64,000 nucleotides of DNA from Breznakiella homolactica (GCF_016616095.2 NZ_CP067089.2:2046001-2110000), one strand, 5' to 3'; positions 44,004 to 52,724 are shown, counted from the first letter of the stretch. The notes: generated by a model not told the origin, from the sequence alone. A program made the numbers and translations.

Positions 44004-45293
44004 ATGAAAATCGAACTCCCCTATCTCGACCGGATATTCACCCTGGAATTCCCCGACGAAAATCTCCTGGCTCTGGCGGAACCGAATGAAATTGACGCCG
44101 CCGGAGATTCGCTGTCGGTGCTGAGGAACGCCCTTGACCAGATGTCCGAGACCGGCGGCAAAAAGGGGCAGAGCTTGGAGGAATTTCTCCAGGGCGGGAA
44201 ACGGCTGCTGATCATCATCAACGACGCCACCCGACCGACTCCTACCGAGGCGATGCTGTCGGTATTGCTGCCGGCGGTTGAGAAATCGGGGATACGGAAG
44301 GAAGATATCTGTATCCTGGTTGCCACCGGGGCTCACCGGGCGCCTACCGAGGAGGAATACCGCCAAATCCTTGGAGTCCATTACGGAAGCTTCCGGGCAA
44401 ACTGCGTTCACCATGATTCAAAAAAAGACAAAGATATGGTTGAATTGGGAAGCACCAGGAACGGAACGCCTATTACCCTGAACAAACGGCTCTTTGAGGC
44501 TGACCGGATTATCGCCACCGGCAGTGTGGAACCCCATTATTTCGCGGGATTTACCGGGGGCCGCAAGGCGTTCCTTCCGGGGATCGCGGGATTCCGGACA
44601 ATCGAAACAAACCATAAGCAAGCGCTGTCTCCCGCGGCCCGGTCATTAGCCCTGGAGGGCAATCCCGTCCACGAAGATATGATGGATGCTCTCCCCCTGA
44701 TCAGAGCGCCGATTTTTTCCTTTATGACGGTCCTCGACAAAAATCAAGGAGTGGCAGCGGCAGCGGCGGGTGACCTGATGGCGTCGTTTTACCAGGCTGT
44801 AAAGATCGCCCGGAAGATATTCTGTGTCACAATCCCCGCAAAAGCGGATATCGTTGTATCGGCGGCGAAGTTCCCCATGGACATCGACCTGTACCAGTCC
44901 CAGAAGGCCATTGATAACGGAGCTCTGGCATTGAAAGATGGGGGAACCCTCATCCTCGTATCTTCCTGTCGGGACGGCATCGGTGATGAAGCGTACGCAG
45001 ACCTGCTCGCCCAGGCTTCAACCCCGGAAGACGCTATCGAACGGATCCGCCGGAGCTACAAACTGGGATACCACAAGGCAGCAAAAATGGCGGAGGTTTC
45101 CGCCAGGGCAGCGGTAACAGCGGTGACGGAACTTTCCGAAGAACAGCTGGCGTCACTGTTCATCGGCAAAGCCGGGTCACCCCAGGAAGCGCTGGACACG
45201 GCATTAGCGGCGGCGAAAAAACGGGGCGTTACCGTACCGAAAATTATAATCCTCCCGGACGGATGCGTTACGGTTCCCGATCCCGGAGAGTAA
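44004..45293 (+). CDS. LarA-family nickel-pincer racemase/epimerase
   Basis: 429-aa member of the lactate racemase (LarA) superfamily. All key residues of Lactobacillus LarA have counterparts: Arg77 in NDATRPTP, His111 in GAHRAPTEEE, His178 in SVEPHYFAGF, Lys188 in GGRKAFLPG (pincer attachment) and His204 in IETNHK. Family members epimerise alpha-hydroxy acids including lactate, malate, phenyllactate and gluconate. The frame opens at 43950, but ATG 44004 is the family start. LarB, LarC and LarE, needed to make the cofactor, are not in the window. Next to iol genes it may act on an aldonate-like intermediate. Confidence 0.85.
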   Translation: MKIELPYLDRIFTLEFPDENLLALAEPNEIDAAGDSLSVLRNALDQMSETGGKKGQSLEEFLQGGKRLLIIINDATRPTPTEAMLSVLLPAVEKSGIRKEDICILVATGAHRAPTEEEYRQILGVHYGSFRANCVHHDSKKDKDMVELGSTRNGTPITLNKRLFEADRIIATGSVEPHYFAGFTGGRKAFLPGIAGFRTIETNHKQALSPAARSLALEGNPVHEDMMDALPLIRAPIFSFMTVLDKNQGVAAAAAGDLMASFYQAVKIARKIFCVTIPAKADIVVSAAKFPMDIDLYQSQKAIDNGALALKDGGTLILVSSCRDGIGDEAYADLLAQASTPEDAIERIRRSYKLGYHKAAKMAEVSARAAVTAVTELSEEQLASLFIGKAGSPQEALDTALAAAKKRGVTVPKIIILPDGCVTVPDPGE

Positions 45294-45341
45294 TCATCTT
45301 ATCCACGGCTCCGGTCTAAAAAACAGAGAAGCCTGACAGCT

Positions 45342-47873
45342 TCACCAGTCCAAACCAAACCGGCGTACATACGCGGAAAGGTTTTTACCCGTAAGACTTT
45401 CCGCGGCATGACAGAGCTGCTGGGGAGTGCCGGCGGCCATTACCCGGCCGCCGCCGTCGCCGCCCCGGGGCCCCATATCAAGAACATAGTCCGCATTAGC
45501 TATTACATCCAGATCGTGTTCGATTACAATTATTGTAGCTTCGGCGTCCAGCAGGGAATCGAAAACCTGAATCAAGGTTCGGATATCCTGCGGATGCAGC
45601 CCGATGGTGGGTTCATCAAATACAAACAGTGTCCCTTTCTGGGTCCGGCCCATTTCGGATACCAGCTTCAGCCGCTGGGCTTCGCCGCCGGAAAGTTCCG
45701 GGGTTGATTCCCCCAGCGTTAAATAACCCAGACCGAGCCCCGCCAATGATGACAGTTTTTGATGAATAGCCGGATAGTCAGTAAAGAGCTCCCAGGCGTC
45801 AGAGACCGGAAGGGAAAGAATATCCGCTATGGTGTATCCCTCCCATACAATGTTCAGGGTATCCTGGTTGTAGCGTTTCCCGCCGCATTCCGGGCAGACC
45901 AGCACCATGTCCGGAAGGTACTGGATATCCAGGGATATATCCCCGGTTCCTCCGCAGGTTGGACAGGCCCCTTCCTTGAGGTTGTATGAAAAGCGCCCGG
46001 CGTTCCAATATTTTTTCCGTGCCGCCGGAGTAGCGGCAAACAACTCCCGGATAGCGTCGAATACTCCGGAATAGGTTGCCACTGTGGACCGGTCGTTTTT
46101 TCCGACCGGCACGGCATCCACGGTCACTACCCGTCTGATGCCGCCGGTATCAAGCAGCCGGACATGAGCCGGCGGGGGTTGTTTTTTTATGGAAGCGGTC
46201 AGGGCGGGAACCAAGCTGTCCAGCACAAGCGCGGTCTTCCCCGAGCCGGAAACACCGGTGACCACACTGAGTCTGTCCGAAGGGAATGCCGCGTCCACGT
46301 TCTTCAGGGTATACAGCTGGTTCACCGTCAGCCGCATAAACCGCTGGTTCAATAAATCCTTCCCGCCGCTGCGGGTGCGCACCAATAACCGGGTATTTCC
46401 GGTAAGATACGGAGCAATAATGGAAGAAGGATTCCGCACCACTTCTTCTACAGTTCCCTCCGAAACGATAGTACCTCCGGCAGACCCGGCTCCCGGCCCC
46501 ATTTCTACAAGATAATCAGCCTTGCCAAGAATAGCCGTATCGTGGTCAACCACAACCAGGGAATTACCCTGATTCAGGAGACCTTCAAAAACATCGAACA
46601 ATCCCGTTACATTAGCGGGATGCAGTCCAATAGAGGGTTCATCCAGCACATACAATACTCCGGTGGTCTCATTCTTCAGGGTACGCGCCAGCTGGATCCG
46701 CTGCAGCTCACCGGTGGAAAGAGTACTGCCCGCTCTGTCGAGGGAAAGATAATCCAAACCGAGGAGTAAAAGCGGGTGAATCCCATTTTCGACCTCCTGC
46801 ATCAGCTTCGCAGCCAGAGGTTCCATTACCTTGGGCAGGGACTTTTTAACGGTCCGGGCGTATTGCGCCAGCCCCTCCAGGGAAAGAGCTGATACGTCCG
46901 CGATTGTTTTTCCGTCCAGAAGGCTTTTCAGCAGATGAGGCGCGAAACGGCTGCCGCCGCAGGCAGGACACTTGCCGATGCGGTAAAATTTGTTAAGCCG
47001 TGCCAGACTCTTTTCGCTGTCCGTACCGCGGAAGGCATGCTCCACCGCGTCCCGGGCATTCAGGTAGGTGGCTTCCATGCGGAAGACCCGGCCGCTCCTG
47101 TCCGTCACTTCCACCGGAACTTTGACACTTTGCCCCCCGAGAATAAGTTTCTTCTGCCGGGCCGGGAGGTCTTTATACGGTACATCGAGGGGAATCCCCA
47201 ATTTTTCCGCCGCCCGGGGATAAAAAAAGGAACCGGGGACCCGCCATCCAGCGACTGCCCCTTCCTGAATGGTTTTATCCGGATCCCCGATAAGTGTTGT
47301 TTCATCCACTTCCCGTACTTCTCCGGTTCCATGGCAGGTGGGACAGGCACCCTGGGCGTTAAAGGCAAAATCCTCAGCGGAAGGCGGATTAAAAACGACA
47401 TGGCAGACCGGACAGGTCAGACTGCCTGTCTGCGCCACCGTAAGGCTGGGTTCCTGCCGGTGGCCATTGGGACATACATGGGAGCCAAGCCGGGAAAATG
47501 AGAGACGCAGTATGTTGAGCAGTTCACTCATGGTCCCCAGGGTGCTGCGTATCCCCGGGACAGTCGGCCTCTGCCGCAGGGCAACGGCGCTGGGCAGAAA
47601 ACGGATACTGTCAACCTCGGGCCGCGCGGTTTGTCCTATGCGCCGACGGGTATAGGTTGAAAGCGCCTCCAGATACCTGCGGGACCCTTCTGCATACAGG
47701 ACATCGGTGGCCAGAGTACTTTTGCCGGAACCGGAAACACCGCATACCGCAACAAATCGGTTCAGGGGAATATTAACATTGATATTTTTTAGGTTGTTCG
47801 CCCGGGCACCGTGTATTTCAATAGCCTCCGGAATGCGGGACACGTTCTCTTTTTCAGGGGTTTTACTTTTCAA
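45342..47873 (-). CDS. UvrA-like ABC ATPase (short paralogue)
   Basis: 843-aa protein with two ABC ATPase halves. Walker A motifs are GVSGSGKSTLATDVL and GVSGSGKTALVLDSL; signatures are LSTGELQRIQLARTL and LSGGEAQRLKLVSEM; Walker B regions include VLDEPSIGLHP and VFDEPTIGLHP. Zinc-knuckle pairs CPTC, CPAC, CPTC and CPEC remain. It is ~100 residues shorter than UvrA, as in the UvrA2/drug-resistance type that lacks the UvrB-binding insertion. GGAG 7 bases before TTG 47873 indicates a TTG start. It may protect against DNA-binding compounds rather than perform standard excision repair. Confidence 0.85.
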   Translation of the reverse strand: MKSKTPEKENVSRIPEAIEIHGARANNLKNINVNIPLNRFVAVCGVSGSGKSTLATDVLYAEGSRRYLEALSTYTRRRIGQTARPEVDSIRFLPSAVALRQRPTVPGIRSTLGTMSELLNILRLSFSRLGSHVCPNGHRQEPSLTVAQTGSLTCPVCHVVFNPPSAEDFAFNAQGACPTCHGTGEVREVDETTLIGDPDKTIQEGAVAGWRVPGSFFYPRAAEKLGIPLDVPYKDLPARQKKLILGGQSVKVPVEVTDRSGRVFRMEATYLNARDAVEHAFRGTDSEKSLARLNKFYRIGKCPACGGSRFAPHLLKSLLDGKTIADVSALSLEGLAQYARTVKKSLPKVMEPLAAKLMQEVENGIHPLLLLGLDYLSLDRAGSTLSTGELQRIQLARTLKNETTGVLYVLDEPSIGLHPANVTGLFDVFEGLLNQGNSLVVVDHDTAILGKADYLVEMGPGAGSAGGTIVSEGTVEEVVRNPSSIIAPYLTGNTRLLVRTRSGGKDLLNQRFMRLTVNQLYTLKNVDAAFPSDRLSVVTGVSGSGKTALVLDSLVPALTASIKKQPPPAHVRLLDTGGIRRVVTVDAVPVGKNDRSTVATYSGVFDAIRELFAATPAARKKYWNAGRFSYNLKEGACPTCGGTGDISLDIQYLPDMVLVCPECGGKRYNQDTLNIVWEGYTIADILSLPVSDAWELFTDYPAIHQKLSSLAGLGLGYLTLGESTPELSGGEAQRLKLVSEMGRTQKGTLFVFDEPTIGLHPQDIRTLIQVFDSLLDAEATIIVIEHDLDVIANADYVLDMGPRGGDGGGRVMAAGTPQQLCHAAESLTGKNLSAYVRRFGLDW

Positions 47874-47957
47874 AAATATTCTCCGCCTTTGAGGAAGTTA
47901 AATTTTATTTTCTTCTATATTATAAATTGCGGCTACAGGCTATATGCTGCCGCCGGT

Positions 47958-48377
47958 TTAATTAAGATCGTCCAAAAGGTTTTTGAGGCTGAACTTGGCC
48001 AGTTCGTTTTCCATGGCGTTCTGGGCTTTAAATAAATAGGGATTGAGAATCCTTTCGATATTGCCGCCCACAGGACATCCGGGCGCGGTGTTCTGGTGTA
48101 TTTTAAACAGCCGGCCGTCCTTAACAGGATCGATGGAAAGATAAATATCCTTAAGGGAAATATCCTTAGGCTTTCGGGTCAGTGCAATACCGCCGGTTCC
48201 CGCGGCAACCTCAATCAGTCCTGCTTCCTTTAGTTTTCCCATGATGTTGCGGATGATTACGGGATTTGTATTGGCGCTGGAAGCGATAAAATCACTGGTT
48301 ACTTTATGAGTTTCCTTAAACACTTCGGCGCTGAGGAGGATATGTATGGCTATTGAAAATTTTGTTCCTATCTGCAT
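47958..48377 (-). CDS. Rrf2 family transcriptional regulator
   Basis: 139-aa winged-helix regulator starting MQIGTKFSIAIHILL. Recognition helix around SANTNPVIIRNIMGKLKEAGLIEV, followed by the GTGGIALTRKPKDISLKDIY wing typical of Rrf2. There is a single Cys (APGCPVGG), so no [Fe-S] cluster of the IscR/NsrR kind; it is closer to the YwnA type. TGCAGTATTGTTTGTTACA (48405-48387) in its own promoter resembles operators at the two genes to its right, suggesting autoregulation and a local regulon. Confidence 0.88.
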   Translation of the reverse strand: MQIGTKFSIAIHILLSAEVFKETHKVTSDFIASSANTNPVIIRNIMGKLKEAGLIEVAAGTGGIALTRKPKDISLKDIYLSIDPVKDGRLFKIHQNTAPGCPVGGNIERILNPYLFKAQNAMENELAKFSLKNLLDDLN

Positions 48378-48386
48378 AACCGTACC

Positions 48387-48405
48387 TGTAACAAACAATA
48401 CTGCA
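48387..48405 (-). promoter_or_regulatory. Rrf2 autoregulatory site
   Basis: TGCAG-9-TTACA, a one-sided match to TGTAA-N9-TTACA. It overlaps the -10 (TATTGT) of a TTGTTT-N17-TATTGT promoter 10 bases before the start codon. Confidence 0.5.
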
Positions 48406-48452
48406 TTTTTCTCTTTAAAACAATACAGATTGTTTCCCGGTATAAAATAAAA

Positions 48453-48532
48453 CCGGCGTTCTTCCGGGCTTTTTTCCGGAAGAACGCCCTTGATGTATTA
48501 TTCCTCCGCCGGTTTTTCTGCCGGCGGAGAGA
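48453..48532 (-). terminator. Two hairpins after the metallo-hydrolase gene
   Basis: CTCCGCCGG/CCGGCGGAG (about 48507-48532) and GGCGTTCTTCCGG/CCGGAAGAACGCC (about 48453-48486), the latter followed on the minus strand by GGTTTTATTTT. They separate the MBL-fold gene from the Rrf2 gene. Confidence 0.75.
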
Positions 48533-48542
48533 ATTAGTCCGA

Positions 48543-49331
48543 TCAGTTAGTGTAAAACAACGGAAGGAACACATCCAGAAGGTAAGCCCCTCCCCAGCTG
48601 GGATATCGGGCAGCGATGGCTTCTTTTGCTTCCGCTGGAGTCTCATACGCGGCTACAGTGGTTTTTACGAAATTGTTGTAGCCCTCAACCTCGGAGATAA
48701 ACCGGCCCGCTTCCATGGGAGTACCATGTCCGCCGATAAACCATGTGTAGCCTTCTTTCTGAAGTCCTTTGAGGATATCCAGCCGGGTATCCAGGGGCGG
48801 CAGGGGAACGTGGAATTCCGCGTAACCAAGGTGATGGACCATGGCGATCTTCTGCGCGGGTAGCTTGATCACCCATGAGCCCAGATCACTGTAGGTGACA
48901 AACTCATATTGTACACCGTCAATGTCAATACTCCCTGCAGGCAGGGATTTTACCGGAAGACTTGTCCCCTGCGGGGTTGCCTTGATCGCCGCGGCTTCCG
49001 CGCTGTACAGATCAGTATTAGGAAAGAGCTTATCAATGTTAATCCAGTGATGATCATCGGTATGACTTATGAATATCCGGTCCACGGGTTTGTTCAGGGA
49101 ATCGACAAAAGCCTTAAAACCGCTGTCCGCCTCGGATCCGCCGAAACTGTCAATAATGACGAGCCTGTTATGTTCTACCACCACCGCGTTGGCCCCATCC
49201 GCTGAATAGGTATGAACTTTTACATCACCGGTTTTCCGGGTAGCGACATTTTCATTTGCAGTAGCACAGGAAGCCATAAGCAAGACACCCAGGGAAAAGA
49301 AACCAAGAACCAAAATACCTTTATTCTTCAT
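48543..49331 (-). CDS. MBL-fold metallo-hydrolase lipoprotein
   Basis: 262-aa metallo-beta-lactamase-fold protein with a lipoprotein signal (lipobox LMASC, Cys22). The metal motif is SHTDDHHW, a variant of HxHxDH, and further ligands are in MVHHLGYAEF and FIGGHGTPM. LVIIDSFGG is the usual preceding strand. It is probably anchored in the periplasm. The promoter carries TATAAT inside a TGTAATA-5-TATTATA repeat, the putative Rrf2 site, so it is likely repressed by the adjacent regulator. Confidence 0.83.
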   Translation of the reverse strand: MKNKGILVLGFFSLGVLLMASCATANENVATRKTGDVKVHTYSADGANAVVVEHNRLVIIDSFGGSEADSGFKAFVDSLNKPVDRIFISHTDDHHWINIDKLFPNTDLYSAEAAAIKATPQGTSLPVKSLPAGSIDIDGVQYEFVTYSDLGSWVIKLPAQKIAMVHHLGYAEFHVPLPPLDTRLDILKGLQKEGYTWFIGGHGTPMEAGRFISEVEGYNNFVKTTVAAYETPAEAKEAIAARYPSWGGAYLLDVFLPLFYTN

Positions 49332-49385
49332 TATAATCTCCTCTCTTGTATATATTGCAGTCGCTGACTGCGGCTATAAATTTGT

Positions 49386-49404
49386 TGTAATATTATTTAT
49401 TATA
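49386..49404 (-). promoter_or_regulatory. Rrf2-type operator and -10 of the MBL gene
   Basis: TGTAATATTATTTATTATA: 7-bp arms, 5-bp spacer, one mismatch. On the minus strand it begins with TATAAT, so a bound repressor would cover the -10 element. A GCAGTC-GCT-GACTGC hairpin lies in the leader (49357-49371). Confidence 0.6.
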
Positions 49405-49459
49405 TCTAACAATAAAAAAATCATCATTTTTAATCCGTTTCGCACCGCCGGATGATGCA

Positions 49460-49864
49460 TTAGAGATTGAAAGTTTTCGGCGGATTGCCGCTGAAATCAG
49501 CGATAGTTCCCTCGGCTTCGTCAAGATAGAACACTTCAAAATCAGGATTCTCCGGGATCTTATAAATGGATTGTACCAGTGAACTCGCATCCAGGATCCG
49601 TTGTTTTAAAGTCAGATCACCGGTAAAGACGACTTTTCCTTTCAGACGGAGCCATTCGAAATCCGGACTGGCGCAGCAGATTTCAACATAAGGTAATTTC
49701 TGAATTTCCTCAAAAACCGGCTTTTTATTGGATGTACAGAAATAATATTTTCCACCTTCTTCGCGCATAAACTGGAAAGGCCGTACCTTAGGTTTCCCGT
49801 CCAGCCCCTGGGTCGCAAAGAACTGAACATCATTTTTTGTCAGAAAATCTTTTACTTCATTCAT
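49460..49864 (-). CDS. Pyridoxamine 5'-phosphate oxidase-fold flavin-binding protein
   Basis: 134-aa PNPOx-like split-barrel protein. VQFFATQGLDGKPKVRPFQFMREEGGKYYFCTSNKKPVFEE is the FMN-binding half; the C-terminal DFEVFYLDEAEGTIADFSG is typical of this subgroup. It is probably a cytoplasmic FMN or F420-type dimer with unknown substrate. Its promoter is flanked by two Rrf2-type operators. A paralogue with a lipoprotein signal is at 56034. Confidence 0.85.
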   Translation of the reverse strand: MNEVKDFLTKNDVQFFATQGLDGKPKVRPFQFMREEGGKYYFCTSNKKPVFEEIQKLPYVEICCASPDFEWLRLKGKVVFTGDLTLKQRILDASSLVQSIYKIPENPDFEVFYLDEAEGTIADFSGNPPKTFNL

Positions 49865-49886
49865 AGTAAATCTCCTTAATGTTTGT

Positions 49887-49947
49887 TGTAATATTTTTTA
49901 TTACATCTAGAATATATATCAGCATTGTTGTAATGTCAATAGTTACA
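49887..49947 (-). promoter_or_regulatory. PNPOx promoter with two Rrf2-type operators
   Basis: TTGACA (49939-49934), 17 bases, TATATT (49916-49911). A perfect TGTAATA-5-TATTACA palindrome (49887-49905) lies just after the -10, and TGTAA-9-TTACA (49929-49947) covers the -35. The arrangement predicts tight repression. Confidence 0.7.
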
Positions 49948-50080
49948 GCAATTTTTCTTTAGTTTTTTGAATCAAAACATCTCCTATCTTCGGTTAATGC
50001 CGAATTTATGCCAGAATTGACCCGAAATGTGATTGATACTACTATTAATACTGACGGGGTAAGAATCAGAGGTAATAAAC

Positions 50081-50653
50081 ATGGCAAAAAATATGGCTCA
50101 GGAAATATTGTCCAAGGAATTGCGGCAGAAAACACTGGAAATTCTGCGGGACCGGTTCACGGAAAACCAGGGACGCCATAGGGGTCTGAAATGGGAGGCA
50201 ATCCGGAAACGGCTGGATAAGGAGCCGGAAAAACTCTGGTCTCTGAATGAAATGGAAAAGACCGGCGGAGAACCCGATGTGATCGGCCGCGATAAGACCA
50301 CCGGAGAATATCTGTTCGCCGATTGCTCTGCCGAAACACCCAAAGGCCGTATGAATCTCTGTTACGACCGGGAAGCCCTGGATTCCCGAAAAACTACCCG
50401 GCCCAAGGGCAGTGCCGCAGAGAAAGCAGCGGCGATGGGTGTAGAAATATTAAGCGAGGAACAATACCGGTATCTGCAGAAACTCGGGGAATTCGACAGT
50501 AAAACATCCAGCTGGATACTGACACCTGCGGATGTACGAAGCCTCGGCGGAGCCCTCTTCGCCGACCGCCGCTACGGCAGGATCTTTGTATACCACAACA
50601 GCGCCCCTTCCTACTACAGTTCCCGTGGGTTCAGGGGTATACTCAGGATCTGA
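50081..50653 (+). CDS. DUF4256 family protein
   Basis: 190-aa protein. GEYLFADCSAETPKGRMNLCYDREALDSRKTTRPKGSA and EEQYRYLQKLGEFDSKTSSWILTPADVRSLGGALFADRRYGRIFVYHNSAPSYYSSRGFRG-type C-terminus are the conserved core of DUF4256, here matched over the whole length. Soluble; function unknown. It is divergent from the PNPOx gene with 216 bases of shared control region. Confidence 0.8.
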   Translation: MAKNMAQEILSKELRQKTLEILRDRFTENQGRHRGLKWEAIRKRLDKEPEKLWSLNEMEKTGGEPDVIGRDKTTGEYLFADCSAETPKGRMNLCYDREALDSRKTTRPKGSAAEKAAAMGVEILSEEQYRYLQKLGEFDSKTSSWILTPADVRSLGGALFADRRYGRIFVYHNSAPSYYSSRGFRGILRI

Positions 50654-50661
50654 TTCACATA

Positions 50662-51381
50662 TCAGCTGTGTGATAAACGAACTTTTTTAAAATCGAAAAA
50701 CACACAGTCCTGTTTTTTGCAGTCCCTGTTCTTGGCGCTGAACCCGCAGACAATGGTATCCATAGGCAGGTTGACGCCCATATTCTCCCTGAAAAATTGT
50801 ACAGCGCTCTCCAATGCCAGAAAGGAATCCCGTTTACAGCACCGGGGACCGCCGTGGCATGCGATATTCTCCAGACTCCGGGCGGTCATCAGATTGCTCA
50901 GGCGCCACGCGTCCGTGGATAAGGGGGTAGCATCCGTTATGATGCTCATAAATATTCCGGTACCCACCCCCGCTCCGCAGTTTCCGTAAAATCCGCAGAA
51001 GCCGCCGGGTATAACCTGAGCCCGCTTTCTTGCCACAGCCAGTTTTCCCCCAAGAACGGCATGGTCTCCGGCGGCATTGTAAAAAACCGTGAGAAGAACC
51101 GCGGGCACGAGGAAATGGTGTTCCGGACCATGCATCTTTATCTTTGGGTTTTTCATTATTGTATTGATCAAAATTACGGGATTGGTTTCCGTACTGCTGA
51201 GACAGTACGTTTCAATATAGTCTGCCCCCTCAGCCTGGTGGCAGTCATCACAGACAAAGTGTTTATTTCTGCAGCGCACATTGGTTTGAAAAGTCTTTCC
51301 GCAGACGGAGCAGCACATATTTATATCGTGTTCCAGATATTCCAGTTCCGTACCGCAGACAATACAGCCGTAATCAAACAT
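50662..51381 (-). CDS. DUF5714 domain protein (Cys-rich)
   Basis: 239-aa protein beginning with a Cys-rich zinc-ribbon-like region (CIVCGTELEYLEHDINMCCSVCGKTF, then CRNKHFVCDDCH). The main domain holds MHGPEHHFLVPAVLLTVFYN and GGFCGFYGNCGAGVGTGIF, HGGPRCCKRDS and a late CKKQDCVFF, the hallmarks of DUF5714. These proteins are often next to or fused to SAM methyltransferases; one lies at 55134 but not adjacent. Biochemical role unknown; metal binding likely. Confidence 0.78.
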   Translation of the reverse strand: MFDYGCIVCGTELEYLEHDINMCCSVCGKTFQTNVRCRNKHFVCDDCHQAEGADYIETYCLSSTETNPVILINTIMKNPKIKMHGPEHHFLVPAVLLTVFYNAAGDHAVLGGKLAVARKRAQVIPGGFCGFYGNCGAGVGTGIFMSIITDATPLSTDAWRLSNLMTARSLENIACHGGPRCCKRDSFLALESAVQFFRENMGVNLPMDTIVCGFSAKNRDCKKQDCVFFDFKKVRLSHS

Positions 51382-51484
51382 TCCGGTTTCTCCTCAGCAA
51401 AGCGAAGAACCTATGGTATAGGAGGAAACCGGTTTTTTCAAGATCATACAGCATTCAAACCTGCGCGCGGAACCGAGTCTCGGT

Positions 51485-52234
51485 TTACCAGTTCGGGTAG
51501 GGCCTATCCCGGTAACGGGGATCAATTTCCACCGCCCGGTCGAAATCCGCCTGGGCTGCTTCTGCGTTCCGCATAAAGATCTTCATGATAAATCCCCTGG
51601 TCCAGTAGGCTTCGGCGAACTCAGGCTCCAGCTCAATAGCTTTAGTGAGATCGGCCGCTCCTTTTCCATAGTTCATATTAATCTGCAGCCGGCCCCGCTC
51701 AAAATAAAACAGGGCTTCCTCAGGCATAAGTTCTATGCATTTCGTATAGTTGTCATACGCTGTCTGATTGTCACCCAGCTCCTGGTATCCCATGGCCAAA
51801 TTATAATAGGCACTTACAAAAGAAGGATCCAGTTCCACGGCTTTATGCCAATTGCTCAGAGCGGTTCCCATGTCTTCAGCAAAAACACAGGCAATTCCCA
51901 GCTGGTAGTAGGTTTCCGCGTCCAGGGGGTCTATCTCCAGGGACTTGGCAAAAGCCGATATGGATTCATCAATAGAACGAAGATCGAGGAGTATACTCCC
52001 TTTTATTTTATAGAACTCACTGTTGTTCTGGTCCAGGGAAATGGCTTTGTCGATTTCCGTGCCGGCTTCATAAAACCGCCCTTCCCGGGCATGGGACAGG
52101 GCATTCTCGTAGTAAAGGTTCGCCTGTTCCGTATTTTCCGCGGCCTGGGAGGATTGGTCTCCGTTATGAGAATCAGCACTGGCACAGGAAAACAACAGTA
52201 ACACCACCAGCCAGAGAGTGATAAAATGTTTCAT
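51485..52234 (-). CDS. TPR-repeat lipoprotein
   Basis: 249-aa lipoprotein (lipobox LLFSC, Cys17) with about five tetratricopeptide repeats from residue 35 (EQANLYYENALSHAREGRFYEA, SEFYKIKGSILLDLRSIDESI, and so on). It is a probable periplasmic scaffold, a type abundant in spirochaetes. No partner is evident. Confidence 0.85.
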   Translation of the reverse strand: MKHFITLWLVVLLLFSCASADSHNGDQSSQAAENTEQANLYYENALSHAREGRFYEAGTEIDKAISLDQNNSEFYKIKGSILLDLRSIDESISAFAKSLEIDPLDAETYYQLGIACVFAEDMGTALSNWHKAVELDPSFVSAYYNLAMGYQELGDNQTAYDNYTKCIELMPEEALFYFERGRLQINMNYGKGAADLTKAIELEPEFAEAYWTRGFIMKIFMRNAEAAQADFDRAVEIDPRYRDRPYPNW

Positions 52235-52277
52235 GATGAAATCTCCTTCTATGGGGCTTTTCCCTGCGATGACCTGT

Positions 52278-52694
52278 TTACTTTAATTTCTTTTTATAAT
52301 CCAGAAGTACCAGACTGTCCTGAATTCTTTCTTTACTGTTCATAGGGATTATTAGAGCGCGGAGTTTTCCAGCGGCGGGCATTTCCGACGCCAGCTCTTT
52401 TATTCCGCCGCTGATATCCAGATCGAAAATTCCAGGGAGCGTTTTATCGGTAAAGTAAAAGGTCAGTTTGAATCCCGTATTCCATACAGAGAGCCAGCAA
52501 AGGTTTTTCTTCTTATCAAGAACTTTGCACAGCCAGTTATTGCCGTCCCGGTAATAGTTCCACTCCAGAAGCAGATTCCGTTCCGCGGCTTTTTCGGCAA
52601 AGGATTGGTATTTGCTGTAGTGTTTTCCCAAGGCCGCTTCCAGCACACTGCCGTTTGGTTCAGCCAGGGGGTCTTTCAGGATTATTTCTTCCAT
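52278..52694 (-). CDS. DUF3788-like protein (copy 1)
   Basis: 138-aa soluble protein. LEWNYYRDGNNWLCKVLDKKKNLCWLSVWNTGFKLTFYFTDK is the DUF3788-type core, resembling YdhG-like sterol-carrier or DUF1801 folds. AGAGG selects ATG 52694. A second member is at 53686, on the other side of the CDF gene, so the three may have been duplicated or selected together. Function unknown. Confidence 0.65.
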   Translation of the reverse strand: MEEIILKDPLAEPNGSVLEAALGKHYSKYQSFAEKAAERNLLLEWNYYRDGNNWLCKVLDKKKNLCWLSVWNTGFKLTFYFTDKTLPGIFDLDISGGIKELASEMPAAGKLRALIIPMNSKERIQDSLVLLDYKKKLK

Positions 52695-52724
52695 AAATAT
52701 TTCCTCTGAATCGAGCATTCCTTA

